Of a DNA stretch of 64,000 nt, positions 47,692-57,348 are shown one piece after another (the first letter of the stretch is position 1; every line of letters begins with the position of its first letter). Position numbers and translations under genes: made by a program. Below the pieces are notes generated by a model, which saw only the letters and a program-made list of their open reading frames with translations, ran no database searches and had not been told where the DNA came from. This DNA is from Novipirellula artificiosorum (GTDB taxonomy: Bacteria > Planctomycetota > Planctomycetia > Pirellulales > Pirellulaceae): assembly GCF_007860135.1 (NCBI RefSeq), contig NZ_SJPV01000001.1, forward strand, positions 62,001 through 126,000, in the 5' to 3' direction.

Positions 47692-49536
47692 CTAGGCAAC
47701 CGGCTTCTTCATGAACGCTTCCGCGTCCGCAATCTTGCTGCCATCGGGAGTGGCGTCGTTGTCGACTTCGAACCAATCTTCCTCGAACTTCATGTAACCG
47801 CCCTTGCCACTATTGGCGTTCTTTAACGCCACGTTGGTCGTCATCGCGATCACGGCATCGCCCATGGCGACGGCCGGATAGCAGCGAACCTTATTTTCGG
47901 GTGATGGGTTACGGATACAGTAGGCCCAATCTTCGATCTCTTCGCGATAGCCACGACTCACCGGCCCCGCGTCGGCCGCTTTCGCGGTCGGTGCGGCAAA
48001 GTCGCCACTGGCACTCGTATCGAGTGCATAGCCGCCGCCAGCGTTTTTCGAAACACCCACCTTGCTGCTGGTGTCGCTGTTGCGGTACAGCAGGACGTCG
48101 GTTTCCTTATCGAGAATCAAAGTCCCCTTGGTTCCCATCACGACTTCGCCCCAGCCGCCGAAACCGTTGCCGTTGATCGACGAATAAGTCACCACGACCT
48201 TCTTGTTCGGATCGGTGTCGTAGCCGGCAACCGGGCCATAATTCTGCTGGTCAGGGTTGGGGTACATTTCAACGCGGTCGTAATACCCGACATCAAACGT
48301 TTCCGAGTAATCCGGCCCCGGGAATTCGAACATACAGTAAACATGGTCACCGACTTCACGATCGAGCGGCATGATGTGACGCCCGCCGACTGCGTGAACG
48401 CTCAAGGGGTGGACTTTCTTGCCATCATCACGTAGCGAGCTGAGGAAGATGCTAACCGCATCAAGTTGGTGGCTACCAAGTTCCGCCATCAAACCGGCAC
48501 CCGTACGATCGAACAAACGCCAACGATGCAGTTCTTCCATCGAGGTGAAAATTTTGTCTTGAAGGGTGAACTGCTCGTATCCGAACTTAGACGGGTCGAC
48601 ATTTTTGTCTGCATCCCAAGCTTCCCACTGGGCCACTTCCATTCGCAGCCGCTCCACGTCTTCTGCGGGTGCGTCTGCAAGTTGCTTACGGCGGTACTCC
48701 AAGTCCTTGGCGATCCGGTCGAACATCTTTCCGTTCTTCATCTTTTCGCCACCGGGAATCGGCATCGACCAACTATCGGCTCCGGGCAGGTTGCCACGAT
48801 GCCACTGGGCACGAATGTGATGCAGTTGGCCGAGTAGTCCCCAACGGATCAAGTTCACCGCGTTGTCGTACTTGACGTTGTAGTGACGTTGGTGGCCCGT
48901 TGCGAGGTGGATTGGGTTACCAGCTTTGTCTTCCAATTCCGCCGACATCCGAGCCATGACTTTGCACTGAGCCACGTTGTGCGCCATCAGTTTTTCAGTC
49001 AACACGTGCAGCCCACGCTCCATTGCTTGAGCGGCAACGGGTGCATGCAGCCAAAGAGGGAGTGCGATGATGACCGCTTCGATATCGGGATCGTCAAGGC
49101 AAGCCATGATCCCGCCGTTGCTGCCATCGTAGACCTTCACGTTGCGGCGAGCTTCGGCTTCATTCTTGTAGCCGGCGATATTGATCAAACCAGGCCGACG
49201 TCCAAGGGCTGCTGGACTCGACCAGTCACCGTTGAATGCGCGGAATTGGCTGAAGGGACGGATGTCACAAATCGCTTTGACGTCGACGTATTCCGGGTTA
49301 CAACCGCCGATCAAGACGTTGCCTTCGTCACCGGTACCAATCACCGCGACCCGCACGGGGTCGTTGACTTTGCCATACCCGAAGTAGGCAGCCCCAAGCC
49401 CTGCACCGCTGACGGCACTGGCCGAAATGATGCCTCTCAGGAAGTCGCGACGGTTAACGTCATAATAGCTGCCAACGGCTTCGTAGTAATTTTCTTTGCC
49501 AACTTCGCGTTGTTCAGCGGAAAGCTTGTCAACCAT
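47692..49536 (-). CDS. Tat-exported Gfo/Idh/MocA oxidoreductase (long form)
   Basis: 614 residues. A twin-arginine signal NRRDFLRG at about 28-35 precedes the Rossmann fold (VAVIGTGDEGNVLIGG). Further on are EAVIIALPLWLHAPVAAQAM and LTEKLMAHNVAQ, the family EKP-like site, where the usual Pro is replaced by Leu. The C-terminal domain has ELGSHQLDAVSIFLSS. NAD(P)-dependent oxidation of a sugar or inositol is the family role, in the periplasm by virtue of the signal. The long body suggests extra surface domains. It is divergent from no gene but follows the DoxX-like gene on the same strand. Confidence 0.92.
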   Translation of the reverse strand: MVDKLSAEQREVGKENYYEAVGSYYDVNRRDFLRGIISASAVSGAGLGAAYFGYGKVNDPVRVAVIGTGDEGNVLIGGCNPEYVDVKAICDIRPFSQFRAFNGDWSSPAALGRRPGLINIAGYKNEAEARRNVKVYDGSNGGIMACLDDPDIEAVIIALPLWLHAPVAAQAMERGLHVLTEKLMAHNVAQCKVMARMSAELEDKAGNPIHLATGHQRHYNVKYDNAVNLIRWGLLGQLHHIRAQWHRGNLPGADSWSMPIPGGEKMKNGKMFDRIAKDLEYRRKQLADAPAEDVERLRMEVAQWEAWDADKNVDPSKFGYEQFTLQDKIFTSMEELHRWRLFDRTGAGLMAELGSHQLDAVSIFLSSLRDDGKKVHPLSVHAVGGRHIMPLDREVGDHVYCMFEFPGPDYSETFDVGYYDRVEMYPNPDQQNYGPVAGYDTDPNKKVVVTYSSINGNGFGGWGEVVMGTKGTLILDKETDVLLYRNSDTSSKVGVSKNAGGGYALDTSASGDFAAPTAKAADAGPVSRGYREEIEDWAYCIRNPSPENKVRCYPAVAMGDAVIAMTTNVALKNANSGKGGYMKFEEDWFEVDNDATPDGSKIADAEAFMKKPVA

Positions 49537-49605
49537 TGTAATGCCTCGTGATTGGTTTGTTGTCGCTTGTAGTAATTGTATGCAGGAACGTTAGAAATGT
49601 TCCGA

Positions 49606-50559
49606 TTAAACTTCGTCGTCGCTGGGGGTACCCCAGACTTTTCGCACGATCAGGTGAAGGAAATAGTCAAGACCGGCGAAACGCCCCGCGCCCGTTCCCG
49701 CTAACACCAGACAACCCATCGCTTCGATCAATTGATAAATACTCGATGTCGGTCCCGTTGCGGGCGGGAATTGGCTCAATACGACTGAACCGAGAAAACC
49801 GGCAGCGGCTAACCCTGCAACGGGTGTAAAGAGCCCAAGTAACAGGCATAAACCAACGGCAATGTCAAAATAGGGCAAGATCACGTCAATGATACTGGTG
49901 TCCATCAACGCGCTCAGCGGCTTCCTTAGATGATAAGCCCCATGCGTCTCCATTTGTTCACGGCTGGCGACCGAGTTCTGAGCGATGATGTAGTTTTTCC
50001 ATACCGTGTCCACTTGCTTCAAAGTGGGCGCAGCTTTGCCCTTCCATTCCTTGCGAATGGTTTCTCGCTGGCCCCCGAGGCTGGCAACCCCGTCTCGAGT
50101 CGGGTCTTGGTCCAGCTTCTCCATCCGAGCTTTGCCCAACTGATATTCTTCCAGATCCGTCGCGTTCTCCTCCAGCACCGATTCGTACTGGATCACCGAT
50201 TTTGCATAGTTTTCCTGAGCTTGTTGTCGCTGCTCGTCGTCAAATCCAAAATGATCGGCCACTCGATCGCGGTCCGTCGCCCACTGCAACATGATCGCGT
50301 CTTTGTCGAGCCGGATCGAACCGTCATGGTCCCAGACCATGCCACGAAATTCTTCCGCAAACGGCCCCTTGGCATTCACGAAAAACGGAGCGGCGGTCCA
50401 ATTGCCGGCAGCGTATTTTTCGATGCCTTCCGTATAGAAATGCCATCCGATGGTCAGCCGAAGCAACACCAACATGGTCGCTCCGATGATGCTCAGCAGT
50501 CTCGGAGAAAGCTCCCAACCCACGGCCAAACGCAGCGGCACCAATAATTGCTTTCTCAC
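49606..50559 (-). CDS. DoxX-like membrane protein with a large insertion
   Basis: 317 residues from a GTG at 50559 that has AGGAG about ten bases upstream; the open frame further upstream has no family features. A first helix (about 24-44, GATMLVLLRLTIGWHFYTEG) matches the DoxX opening. About 160 mostly charged residues follow, with a coiled-coil appearance, then three to four helices (DIAVGLCLLLGLFTP, VAGLAAAGFLGSVVL, and a last one). Typical DoxX lacks the long insertion. It lies 69 bases upstream of the Tat oxidoreductase on the same strand. Confidence 0.75.
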   Translation of the reverse strand: MRKQLLVPLRLAVGWELSPRLLSIIGATMLVLLRLTIGWHFYTEGIEKYAAGNWTAAPFFVNAKGPFAEEFRGMVWDHDGSIRLDKDAIMLQWATDRDRVADHFGFDDEQRQQAQENYAKSVIQYESVLEENATDLEEYQLGKARMEKLDQDPTRDGVASLGGQRETIRKEWKGKAAPTLKQVDTVWKNYIIAQNSVASREQMETHGAYHLRKPLSALMDTSIIDVILPYFDIAVGLCLLLGLFTPVAGLAAAGFLGSVVLSQFPPATGPTSSIYQLIEAMGCLVLAGTGAGRFAGLDYFLHLIVRKVWGTPSDDEV

Positions 50560-50969
50560 GGAATGCAGACTCCTAGTCAGGGGGATCAATAGCGGGAAGC
50601 AGCTTTTTAGCAGGCTGCTAACAAAGGCAAGGTGGGAAGGAACGCGATTGCCGCCTGAAGCTGCCTTCAACGTTTTACTGGAGCCCATTATGGCAGCTCG
50701 CGTCATTAACGCCAAGGAGAAGCCTGGCAAATTTCCCAACTCCACCGCTGCGGCAAATCGTCCCGAAAACCGCTTGCCGAGAAGAAGAAAAGAGTCTCAA
50801 TGCGCGACGGGTCGATCCGCAGAACATTTTTAGAGATTCGACTGTCAAGTCACTGACCTGTCGAGGTCGGATCGTTAGGCTAAGGAGGTTCTTGGCCGAT
50901 CGATCCCCGCTTGAACCTCGTCCCTTGAATGGATGTCCCTTGAATGGATCCTGAACTGAGAGAGTTTGC
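50560..50969. other. Intergenic region and dnaE leader
   Basis: 410 bases. A palindromic core TTAGCAGGCTGCTAA lies at about 50610-50624. A seven-base-stem hairpin (50853-50870, loop GTCG) sits just upstream of a near-perfect Shine-Dalgarno AAGGAGG at 50882-50888. No start codon of a real gene is at a proper distance from that site. A 15-base unit TCCCTTGAATGGATS occurs twice in tandem at 50921-50950, ending 20 bases before dnaE. Confidence 0.7.
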
Positions 50970-53900
50970 ATGAACGCACCGCTGGCCCAACCGACGACGG
51001 ACTGCTCGCAATCCCCCCCCAAGCCATTTGCCCATCTGCATTGCCACAGCCATTACAGCCTGCTCGATGGCGCGGGCGACATCGGAAAGCTGGTCAATCG
51101 CTGTGTCAGCCACGGCATGAATGCGATGGCACTGACCGACCACGGTAACCTTCATGGGGCGCTCGAATTCTACCGCAAAGCTAAAGATGCCGGGATTAAC
51201 CCCATTATCGGTTACGAAGCCTACATTGCCCCGGGAAGCCGGTTCGATAAGGGGGGCGCGGCCAGCAGCAAACAGGCAAGTTACCACCTCACCTTGTTAG
51301 CGAAAAATCGCACAGGCTTCGGCAACTTGGTCAAATTGGCCAGCGCCGCATCGCTCGAGGGCTTCTACTTCAAACCACGGATCGACAAGGAAATCCTGGA
51401 AAAGTTCAACGAAGGCATCATTTGCCTCTCCGGCTGTGTGAGCAGTGAATTTAGCCGAGCCATTTTGAAAGGCATCGAAACCGAAGAGCATGAAAAGGAA
51501 GCCCGCGATATCGCGGGATGGTTCCAGAAGGTGTTTGGCGACCGTTATTTCATCGAGATCATGAACAATGGGGTGGAGATCCAACGTCAGCAATTGCAGG
51601 GGGCAGTCGATATTGCCAATCGTGTCGGCATCCCGTTGGTGGCCACCAGCGATTGTCACTACGTCGATCAATCCGATGCCGAAGCTCAAGACATCATGCT
51701 TTGCATCAACACCGGGCGTTTTCGCACCGACACGTCACGGATGAAGATGGAGAACGACCAGTTCTTCTTACGCAGTCCCGGCGAAATGTACGAAAAATTC
51801 CCCGGACTGGAAGACGCTGTTGCCCGAAGCCAGGAAATCGCCGATTCGGTCGAAATCAACATTGAGCTTGGTAAACATTTCTTTCCCAAATTCGAGTGTC
51901 CCGACGACAAAAAACCGATCGACTACTTGCGAGAACTTTGCGTCCAAGGATTACTCGAACGTTACGAAGGCGACTCCGAACGGATCGTTGACGGGGAACT
52001 CTCCGAAGAAGTCATCGCGAGGCTCGATCGCGAGTTGGGCGTCATCGAAAAACTGGGCTTTCCGACGTACTTTTTGATCGTCTGGGACTTCGTCAATTAT
52101 GCTCGCGATCAAGGCATCTCTGCAACGGCTCGTGGCAGCGGTGTCGGTGCAATCGTTTGTTACGCATTGTACATGTCACACGTCTGTCCGCTGCGATACG
52201 ATTTGCTATTTGAACGTTTCTTGGACGAAAGTCGGACCGAACCGCCCGATATCGACATCGACTTTGAAAAGGAACGTCGTGTCGAGGTGATCGACTATGT
52301 CAAGCGTCGATACGGCAACGAGATGGTATGCCAGATCGGCACGTTTGGAACCCTGGCGGCGCGAGCCGCCATCAAGGATACGGGTCGAGCGCTCGGCGTG
52401 CCGCTGGCACGGGTCAACCAAATCACCGAAATGGTTCCTGACGAGCTCAAGATCACGATCAAGAAAGCCCTCGATAAGAGCGCCGACTTAAAAATGACCT
52501 ACGACGCGGATCCCGAGGTTCGCGAACTGCTCGATCTGGCGATGAAGATCGAAGGCTTGGCCCGCAACATTGGAACGCACGCAGCAGCGGTGGTGATTGC
52601 CGATCGGCCGCTGACCGAATTCGTGCCGCTGACGCGCGTGCCCGGCAAGCAGGATGTGATCACCCAGTGGTCGATGGGGGACGTCGAAGCGTCGGGATTG
52701 CTGAAGATGGACTTCCTCGGTTTACGCAACCTGACGATCCTCAGCCGGACCGTGAAGTTGATCGAACAAACGACCGGTGAAGCAGTCGATCCACTCAAGT
52801 TCCCGCTTGACGACAAAGCGAGCTACGCGCTACTGCAGCGGGGTGAAACCAAGGGGGTGTTTCAACTTGAATCGGGTGGCATCCGCGATCTGTTGACGCG
52901 AATGAAGCCGGATCAGTTCAGCGACATCATCGCGACGGCAGCACTTTATCGACCAGGACCACTCGAAGGCGGCATGGTCGACGACTACGTGAACATCAAA
53001 CACGGTCGTCAACAACCCGAGTACAAACATCCGGTGCTCAAAGACATCTTGGAAGAGACCAACTCGATCATGGTCTACCAAGAACAGGTGATGCGAATCC
53101 TCAACCGACTCGGTAACGTGCCGCTTGCCAAAGCCTACACCTGCATCAAGGCGATCAGCAAGAAGAAGGAAGCGTTGATCAACCAGAACCACGACGTTTT
53201 CATCAAAGGCTGTGGAGAAAACGGACTCGGCGAAAAGGATGCCGAAGAAATCTGGACCCTGATCGTTAAGTTTGCGGGTTACGGTTTTAACAAATCTCAC
53301 AGCACCGCCTACGCACTGGTTGCCTATCAAACCGCCTACCTCAAAGCTCATTATCCGGTCGAGTTCATGGCAGCGCTGCTGTCGAGTGACATTTCAGGAC
53401 GAAACTTCAAACGCAAGGATGCGCTCGTGGAGCATATGGAGGATTGCGACCGGATGGAGATCGAGATCGTTCATCCCGATGTGAACACCAGTGATGCGGA
53501 TTTCTCGGTGGCCGATTCAAAGATCTTTTTTGCCTTGTCGGCGATCAAAGGTTGCGGCGGTCCCACGGCGATTTCGATCACCGAAGAACGAAAGAAGCAC
53601 GGGCCTTACAAAGACATTTTTGACTTCTGCGAGCGTGTTGACCAATCCGCATGCAACAAGTCTGCAATCGAAACGCTGATCAAGGCGGGGGCGATGGACA
53701 GTTTCGGCGGCAAGCGAAGTCAATTGACCGCGGTGATTGAACGCGCGCTGCAATCGGGTGCGGCAATGCAAGCCGATAAGAAGAGTGGCCAAGCGAGCTT
53801 GTTTGGCGCGCTCGAGGAACAGGAAGACCATTCCGAAAAACCCGTCATCACTCCGCTGCCAGAGATGGACGAGTGGCCCGACCGAGAAAAACTGCTCGCC

Positions 53901-54551
53901 GAAAAGGAAGTCCTGGGGTTCTATCTCGACAGCCACCCGTTGGCGGAATTCGAAATGAAGCTAGCAACCTTTCGAACGCACACCACCGACGGGCTCGCCG
54001 ACGTGAAAGACCGTGGAGAAGTGACCCTGGGCGGTATGATCAGTTCGATCAAAATCGCCCACACCAAGAACCCCAAACCCGGCGCCCCGTCAAAGTATGC
54101 CAACTTTGATCTGGAGGACATGCAGGGAGCGATTCGCTGCATCGTTTGGCCCAAGGGTTTTGTCGATGTCGGCGACCACGTCCAACCCGACGCCGTTGTG
54201 CTCGCCCGTGGCAAAGTGGATCGTCGCGGCGGAGGCGACGAAGCCAATTTGATCATTGACGAGCTGATCCCGCTTGAAGGGCTCGACCAGCGTTACACCC
54301 ACGGCATGCGCGTCCGCATCGACGAACAAGAACATACGCCGGAAACGCTCAATCGATTGCGAGAAATCCTGCGTGGTTACCCAGGGCCAAAGGAAATGCT
54401 GATCAGCTTGAGTCTGATCGAAGGTGAAATCGTCCACATGAAGAGTGACAAGTACAAAGTTGACATCACACCCGAATTGCGGACACGCATCGACGATTTG
54501 CTCGGAACCGGTCACTACAAGCTGATGATGAGCAAACCGTCGGGAAGATGA
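50970..54551 (+). CDS. dnaE: DNA polymerase III alpha subunit
   Basis: Replicative polymerase. 1193 residues, a DnaE1-type length. The N-terminal PHP domain begins FAHLHCHSHYSLLDGAG. The palm aspartates are in PDIDIDFEKERR (about 425-435), with TRVPGKQDVITQWSMGD and YQEQVMRILNR following, and GYGFNKSHSTAYALVAYQTA is typical. A helix-hairpin-helix region is at about 840-930 and a C-terminal OB-fold at about 1013-1100 (VTLGGMISSIKIA). GAGAG precedes the ATG. No proofreading exonuclease is fused. Confidence 0.98.
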   Translation: MNAPLAQPTTDCSQSPPKPFAHLHCHSHYSLLDGAGDIGKLVNRCVSHGMNAMALTDHGNLHGALEFYRKAKDAGINPIIGYEAYIAPGSRFDKGGAASSKQASYHLTLLAKNRTGFGNLVKLASAASLEGFYFKPRIDKEILEKFNEGIICLSGCVSSEFSRAILKGIETEEHEKEARDIAGWFQKVFGDRYFIEIMNNGVEIQRQQLQGAVDIANRVGIPLVATSDCHYVDQSDAEAQDIMLCINTGRFRTDTSRMKMENDQFFLRSPGEMYEKFPGLEDAVARSQEIADSVEINIELGKHFFPKFECPDDKKPIDYLRELCVQGLLERYEGDSERIVDGELSEEVIARLDRELGVIEKLGFPTYFLIVWDFVNYARDQGISATARGSGVGAIVCYALYMSHVCPLRYDLLFERFLDESRTEPPDIDIDFEKERRVEVIDYVKRRYGNEMVCQIGTFGTLAARAAIKDTGRALGVPLARVNQITEMVPDELKITIKKALDKSADLKMTYDADPEVRELLDLAMKIEGLARNIGTHAAAVVIADRPLTEFVPLTRVPGKQDVITQWSMGDVEASGLLKMDFLGLRNLTILSRTVKLIEQTTGEAVDPLKFPLDDKASYALLQRGETKGVFQLESGGIRDLLTRMKPDQFSDIIATAALYRPGPLEGGMVDDYVNIKHGRQQPEYKHPVLKDILEETNSIMVYQEQVMRILNRLGNVPLAKAYTCIKAISKKKEALINQNHDVFIKGCGENGLGEKDAEEIWTLIVKFAGYGFNKSHSTAYALVAYQTAYLKAHYPVEFMAALLSSDISGRNFKRKDALVEHMEDCDRMEIEIVHPDVNTSDADFSVADSKIFFALSAIKGCGGPTAISITEERKKHGPYKDIFDFCERVDQSACNKSAIETLIKAGAMDSFGGKRSQLTAVIERALQSGAAMQADKKSGQASLFGALEEQEDHSEKPVITPLPEMDEWPDREKLLAEKEVLGFYLDSHPLAEFEMKLATFRTHTTDGLADVKDRGEVTLGGMISSIKIAHTKNPKPGAPSKYANFDLEDMQGAIRCIVWPKGFVDVGDHVQPDAVVLARGKVDRRGGGDEANLIIDELIPLEGLDQRYTHGMRVRIDEQEHTPETLNRLREILRGYPGPKEMLISLSLIEGEIVHMKSDKYKVDITPELRTRIDDLLGTGHYKLMMSKPSGR

Positions 54552-54560
54552 TACTTCGTC

Positions 54561-55940
54561 TTACAGGTATTCGCGTTTTTTGACCAAACCTGGCATCGGA
54601 ATGCTGTAGCGGCCTTCGGCGTTGGCTTTTAACGGCGATTCGGACTCCAATGTCAGCTTGTCGATTTCGGGTGCAAACTCGTGATTCTGTGACATGAAGT
54701 GCTCGAGCGTGATTTCTTGTCCGGTGTGAGCCGCCATCCGCCCCATCGAAGTGACCGCGCTGGCCATCACCCCCCGTTCGACCTCGTTGTAAGGCGTGTC
54801 GGTTCGAATCGCTTCAATCAGATCAACCCATTCTTCGTAGTAGGGGTTCGGTTCCGGTTGTGGGAACGCCCATGTGATCTTGCTCTTGTCGAAATTGTGA
54901 CCTTCGTAAATGCGAGATTTCGCCGGCGTGTGCGAGGCACTGCTGATCACGGCCAAGCCCTTGGTACCATGCGCAAAGCTGGCAAATTCTTGTTTGCATC
55001 CTGGAATGGTTCGACCATCGACCATCAACTTCGTTCCATCAGCAAACGTGTATTCGATTCCGTAGGAGTCGAAGTTTTGGTCGACACAATCGCCTCGGTA
55101 ATGGCGTCCGCCGACTGCAATCGCCTTAATAGGCCAATCGTTTTTCATCCAGCACGACTCGTCGATGTTGTGGATCAAGAAGTCGCTGACCGCACCACCG
55201 CTGAGCCACAAGAAACCGTGGAACTTACTGATCTGGTACATCAAATCACTCAACCCCGTGTCGTTGGGCGGAGCCGCAGCCGAGCCCGTTGGACCCGCCA
55301 TTCGGTACGCTCGCATCATGGTCACGTCACCGATTTCGCCGTCTTGAATCCGGTCAAACAACTCTTGGCGACCCTTGCAGTGGCGGCACATCAACCCCAC
55401 GCCGACTTTCAAGTTCTTGTCGAGTGCCTGCTTGTTTAGTTCAAGCATTCGATTCGAGGTGGGCCCATCAACCGTGACCGGCTTTTCCATAAAGACGTTC
55501 AAGCCTTTTTCGATCGCATAGGTGAAGTGAACCCAGCGGAAACCGGGAGGCGTTGCAAAGATTGCGATGTCGCCAGGCCGCAAACAATCGAGCGCTTTCT
55601 TGTAAGCATCGAAGCCGACAAATTGACGCTCTTCGGGAATGTCCACTTTCTTGCCAACCTTCGCGTGTCCCGACAGTGCGGCATGCGTGCTTTTCAGGTT
55701 CTTCTCGAAGACGTCGGCCAAGGCAACCAACTGCACCGGACCATTCTCGACCTCCAAACAATTCATTGCGGCTCCGGTTCCTCGGCCGCCACACCCGACA
55801 AGGGCGACACGAAGTGTGTTGTCTTCCGCCGCGTGAACCGGATTCGACGCAGCGGCAACGAATGTGGATGCCGCCGCGATGGTTCCCGTACTCTTCAAGA
55901 ATTGACGACGGGAGGCATGAGACGCTTGGAGTGGATTCAT
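54561..55940 (-). CDS. Tat-exported Gfo/Idh/MocA oxidoreductase
   Basis: 459 residues from ATG 55940, which has AAGGAA upstream. A Tat signal (SRRQFLKS, then an Ala-rich stretch to VHAAE) precedes the Rossmann domain (LRVALVGCGGRGTGAA). FMEKPVTVDG is the catalytic EKP site, and the C-terminal domain carries SGGAVSDFLIHNIDESCW. Family reactions are NAD(P)-linked oxidation or glycoside-related redox chemistry. It is convergent with dnaE, with a gap of nine bases. A different Tat oxidoreductase lies 5 kb upstream. Confidence 0.94.
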   Translation of the reverse strand: MNPLQASHASRRQFLKSTGTIAAASTFVAAASNPVHAAEDNTLRVALVGCGGRGTGAAMNCLEVENGPVQLVALADVFEKNLKSTHAALSGHAKVGKKVDIPEERQFVGFDAYKKALDCLRPGDIAIFATPPGFRWVHFTYAIEKGLNVFMEKPVTVDGPTSNRMLELNKQALDKNLKVGVGLMCRHCKGRQELFDRIQDGEIGDVTMMRAYRMAGPTGSAAAPPNDTGLSDLMYQISKFHGFLWLSGGAVSDFLIHNIDESCWMKNDWPIKAIAVGGRHYRGDCVDQNFDSYGIEYTFADGTKLMVDGRTIPGCKQEFASFAHGTKGLAVISSASHTPAKSRIYEGHNFDKSKITWAFPQPEPNPYYEEWVDLIEAIRTDTPYNEVERGVMASAVTSMGRMAAHTGQEITLEHFMSQNHEFAPEIDKLTLESESPLKANAEGRYSIPMPGLVKKREYL

Positions 55941-55999
55941 AGCAAATTCCTTAGGGTAGGATCGAAAACAAGGAGGGGAGGGAAACGATGGTTTGGTGG

Positions 56000-57076
56000 T
56001 TACTCTTGGTCGATTTGCAGCGGCTCTGTCTTGCCCCACTTTTCGGCCTTTTCTTGATCCGAAGGCTCAACGAGTGGACGGACAACGCGGAAACCGACGC
56101 CGAGCGCATCAGTAAGGTACCAGATGCTCTGAGGCAATTGAGGATCTTGTTCTTTCCACGCCTCGGAAGATCCTTCGCGGACCGCACAGCGAAGCATCTC
56201 GGGATCGTCATCCCAACCGCCGCCACGAACCACGCGAGGGAAAAGAGTGTTAGGGATGGCAAGTGGATTCTTTGCTTTCTCGCTCTGTGAGTAGAAATCC
56301 TCGACATACTGATCCAACACCCATTCCGCTACGTTGCCGTGCATGTCGTGAAGCCCCCATGGATTGGGCTGTTTCTGCCCCACCTCGTGATAGGTGTCGT
56401 CGCTGTTGTCAAAGTACCAAGCGTAATCGTCCAGATCGGCCGGATCGTCGCCAAACGAATAGGCGGTTTGGGTGCCGGCACGAGCCGCATACTCCCATTC
56501 CGCCTCGGTCGGCAACCGATAGTATCGCCCCGTCTTCACCGACAACCATTTACAGTACGTCCGTGCAGCGTGCTGCGTCATGCAAATCGCGGGGAATTGC
56601 TCCTTGCCCATCCCGAAGCTCATGTCCGTGTAGGGTTCGGTTGGTTTCGAGACACCATCGACCAACGCGTCTCGTGGCGTTGCCGCCAACGACATCATCC
56701 GCCGACGAAGCTGGTCCATTTGTAGACCCCATGTATCGTATTGGTCCCAGGTGATTTCGCATTTCCCCATCCAAAACGGATCGATCGTGACCTCGCGTTG
56801 AGGACCTTCGTCCTCGTTGCGGTCAGCTTCGGTGTCGGGACTGCCCATCCGAAAGGTCCCACCGGGAATGGGGACCATTGCGATCTCTTGCTCCGTATGC
56901 TCGATCGGTTCGAGATACGGCTTCATCTCGGCTTCGGAGGTGGCGACGGCTTCGGGAAGCGGAAGTACCGCATCCTCCGCTGTGGAGATCGCGGTCGAGA
57001 TCCATCCCGAAAGCGACGCAAAACAGACGAGAATACAGGTAAAAACGGAGCGAGCCGGTGGAGGGGCCAGGTGCAT
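56000..57076 (-). CDS. SUMF1-domain secreted protein
   Basis: 358 residues from ATG 57076; ATG 57112 is also possible. A signal peptide is followed by the formylglycine-generating-enzyme fold: [57 protein letters not shown] and GVGFRVVR. The Cys-rich catalytic segment of true FGE is missing, where the sequence reads [18 protein letters not shown], so sulfatase activation is unlikely. It lies 60 bases upstream of the Tat oxidoreductase on the same strand and may be transcribed with it. Confidence 0.88.
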   Translation of the reverse strand: MHLAPPPARSVFTCILVCFASLSGWISTAISTAEDAVLPLPEAVATSEAEMKPYLEPIEHTEQEIAMVPIPGGTFRMGSPDTEADRNEDEGPQREVTIDPFWMGKCEITWDQYDTWGLQMDQLRRRMMSLAATPRDALVDGVSKPTEPYTDMSFGMGKEQFPAICMTQHAARTYCKWLSVKTGRYYRLPTEAEWEYAARAGTQTAYSFGDDPADLDDYAWYFDNSDDTYHEVGQKQPNPWGLHDMHGNVAEWVLDQYVEDFYSQSEKAKNPLAIPNTLFPRVVRGGGWDDDPEMLRCAVREGSSEAWKEQDPQLPQSIWYLTDALGVGFRVVRPLVEPSDQEKAEKWGKTEPLQIDQE

Positions 57077-57244
57077 CGACGAAAGAATCCTGAGAGGTGG
57101 GAACCCGGACATCGCCAGACAAAAGTGATGTCGCGGAGGGAGGGTGAGGGAGACACAAGGTTAGCACGTGATCGTTGCGTTGACTATTCTAATCAGTTTC
57201 GCCGACGGAATCATGTCCGACGACGAAATCATGGCAACCGCAGC

Positions 57245-57268
57245 AGAGAAAAGCCTCTCTATTTTTTT
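57245..57268 (+). terminator. Terminator-like hairpin with T-run upstream of the S9 peptidase
   Basis: AGAGA (57245-57249) pairs with TCTCT (57256-57260) around a six-base loop, followed by A and seven T (57262-57268). It lies between two divergent genes, so it could end a short leader or small RNA. The stem is only five pairs. Confidence 0.3.
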
Positions 57269-57348
57269 GCAGCGGCTTCCCCAGCCATCCCGAATCCTCA
57301 TACTATCTTGCTTCGATCACCATGCACTTCACACGAGGGCTCGACCCC

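Noticed and set aside
47453..47695. 80-codon frame carrying GPDQD repeats
   Set aside because: It starts inside the sugar transferase gene and its only feature is the 15-base tandem repeat; composition is not coding-like.
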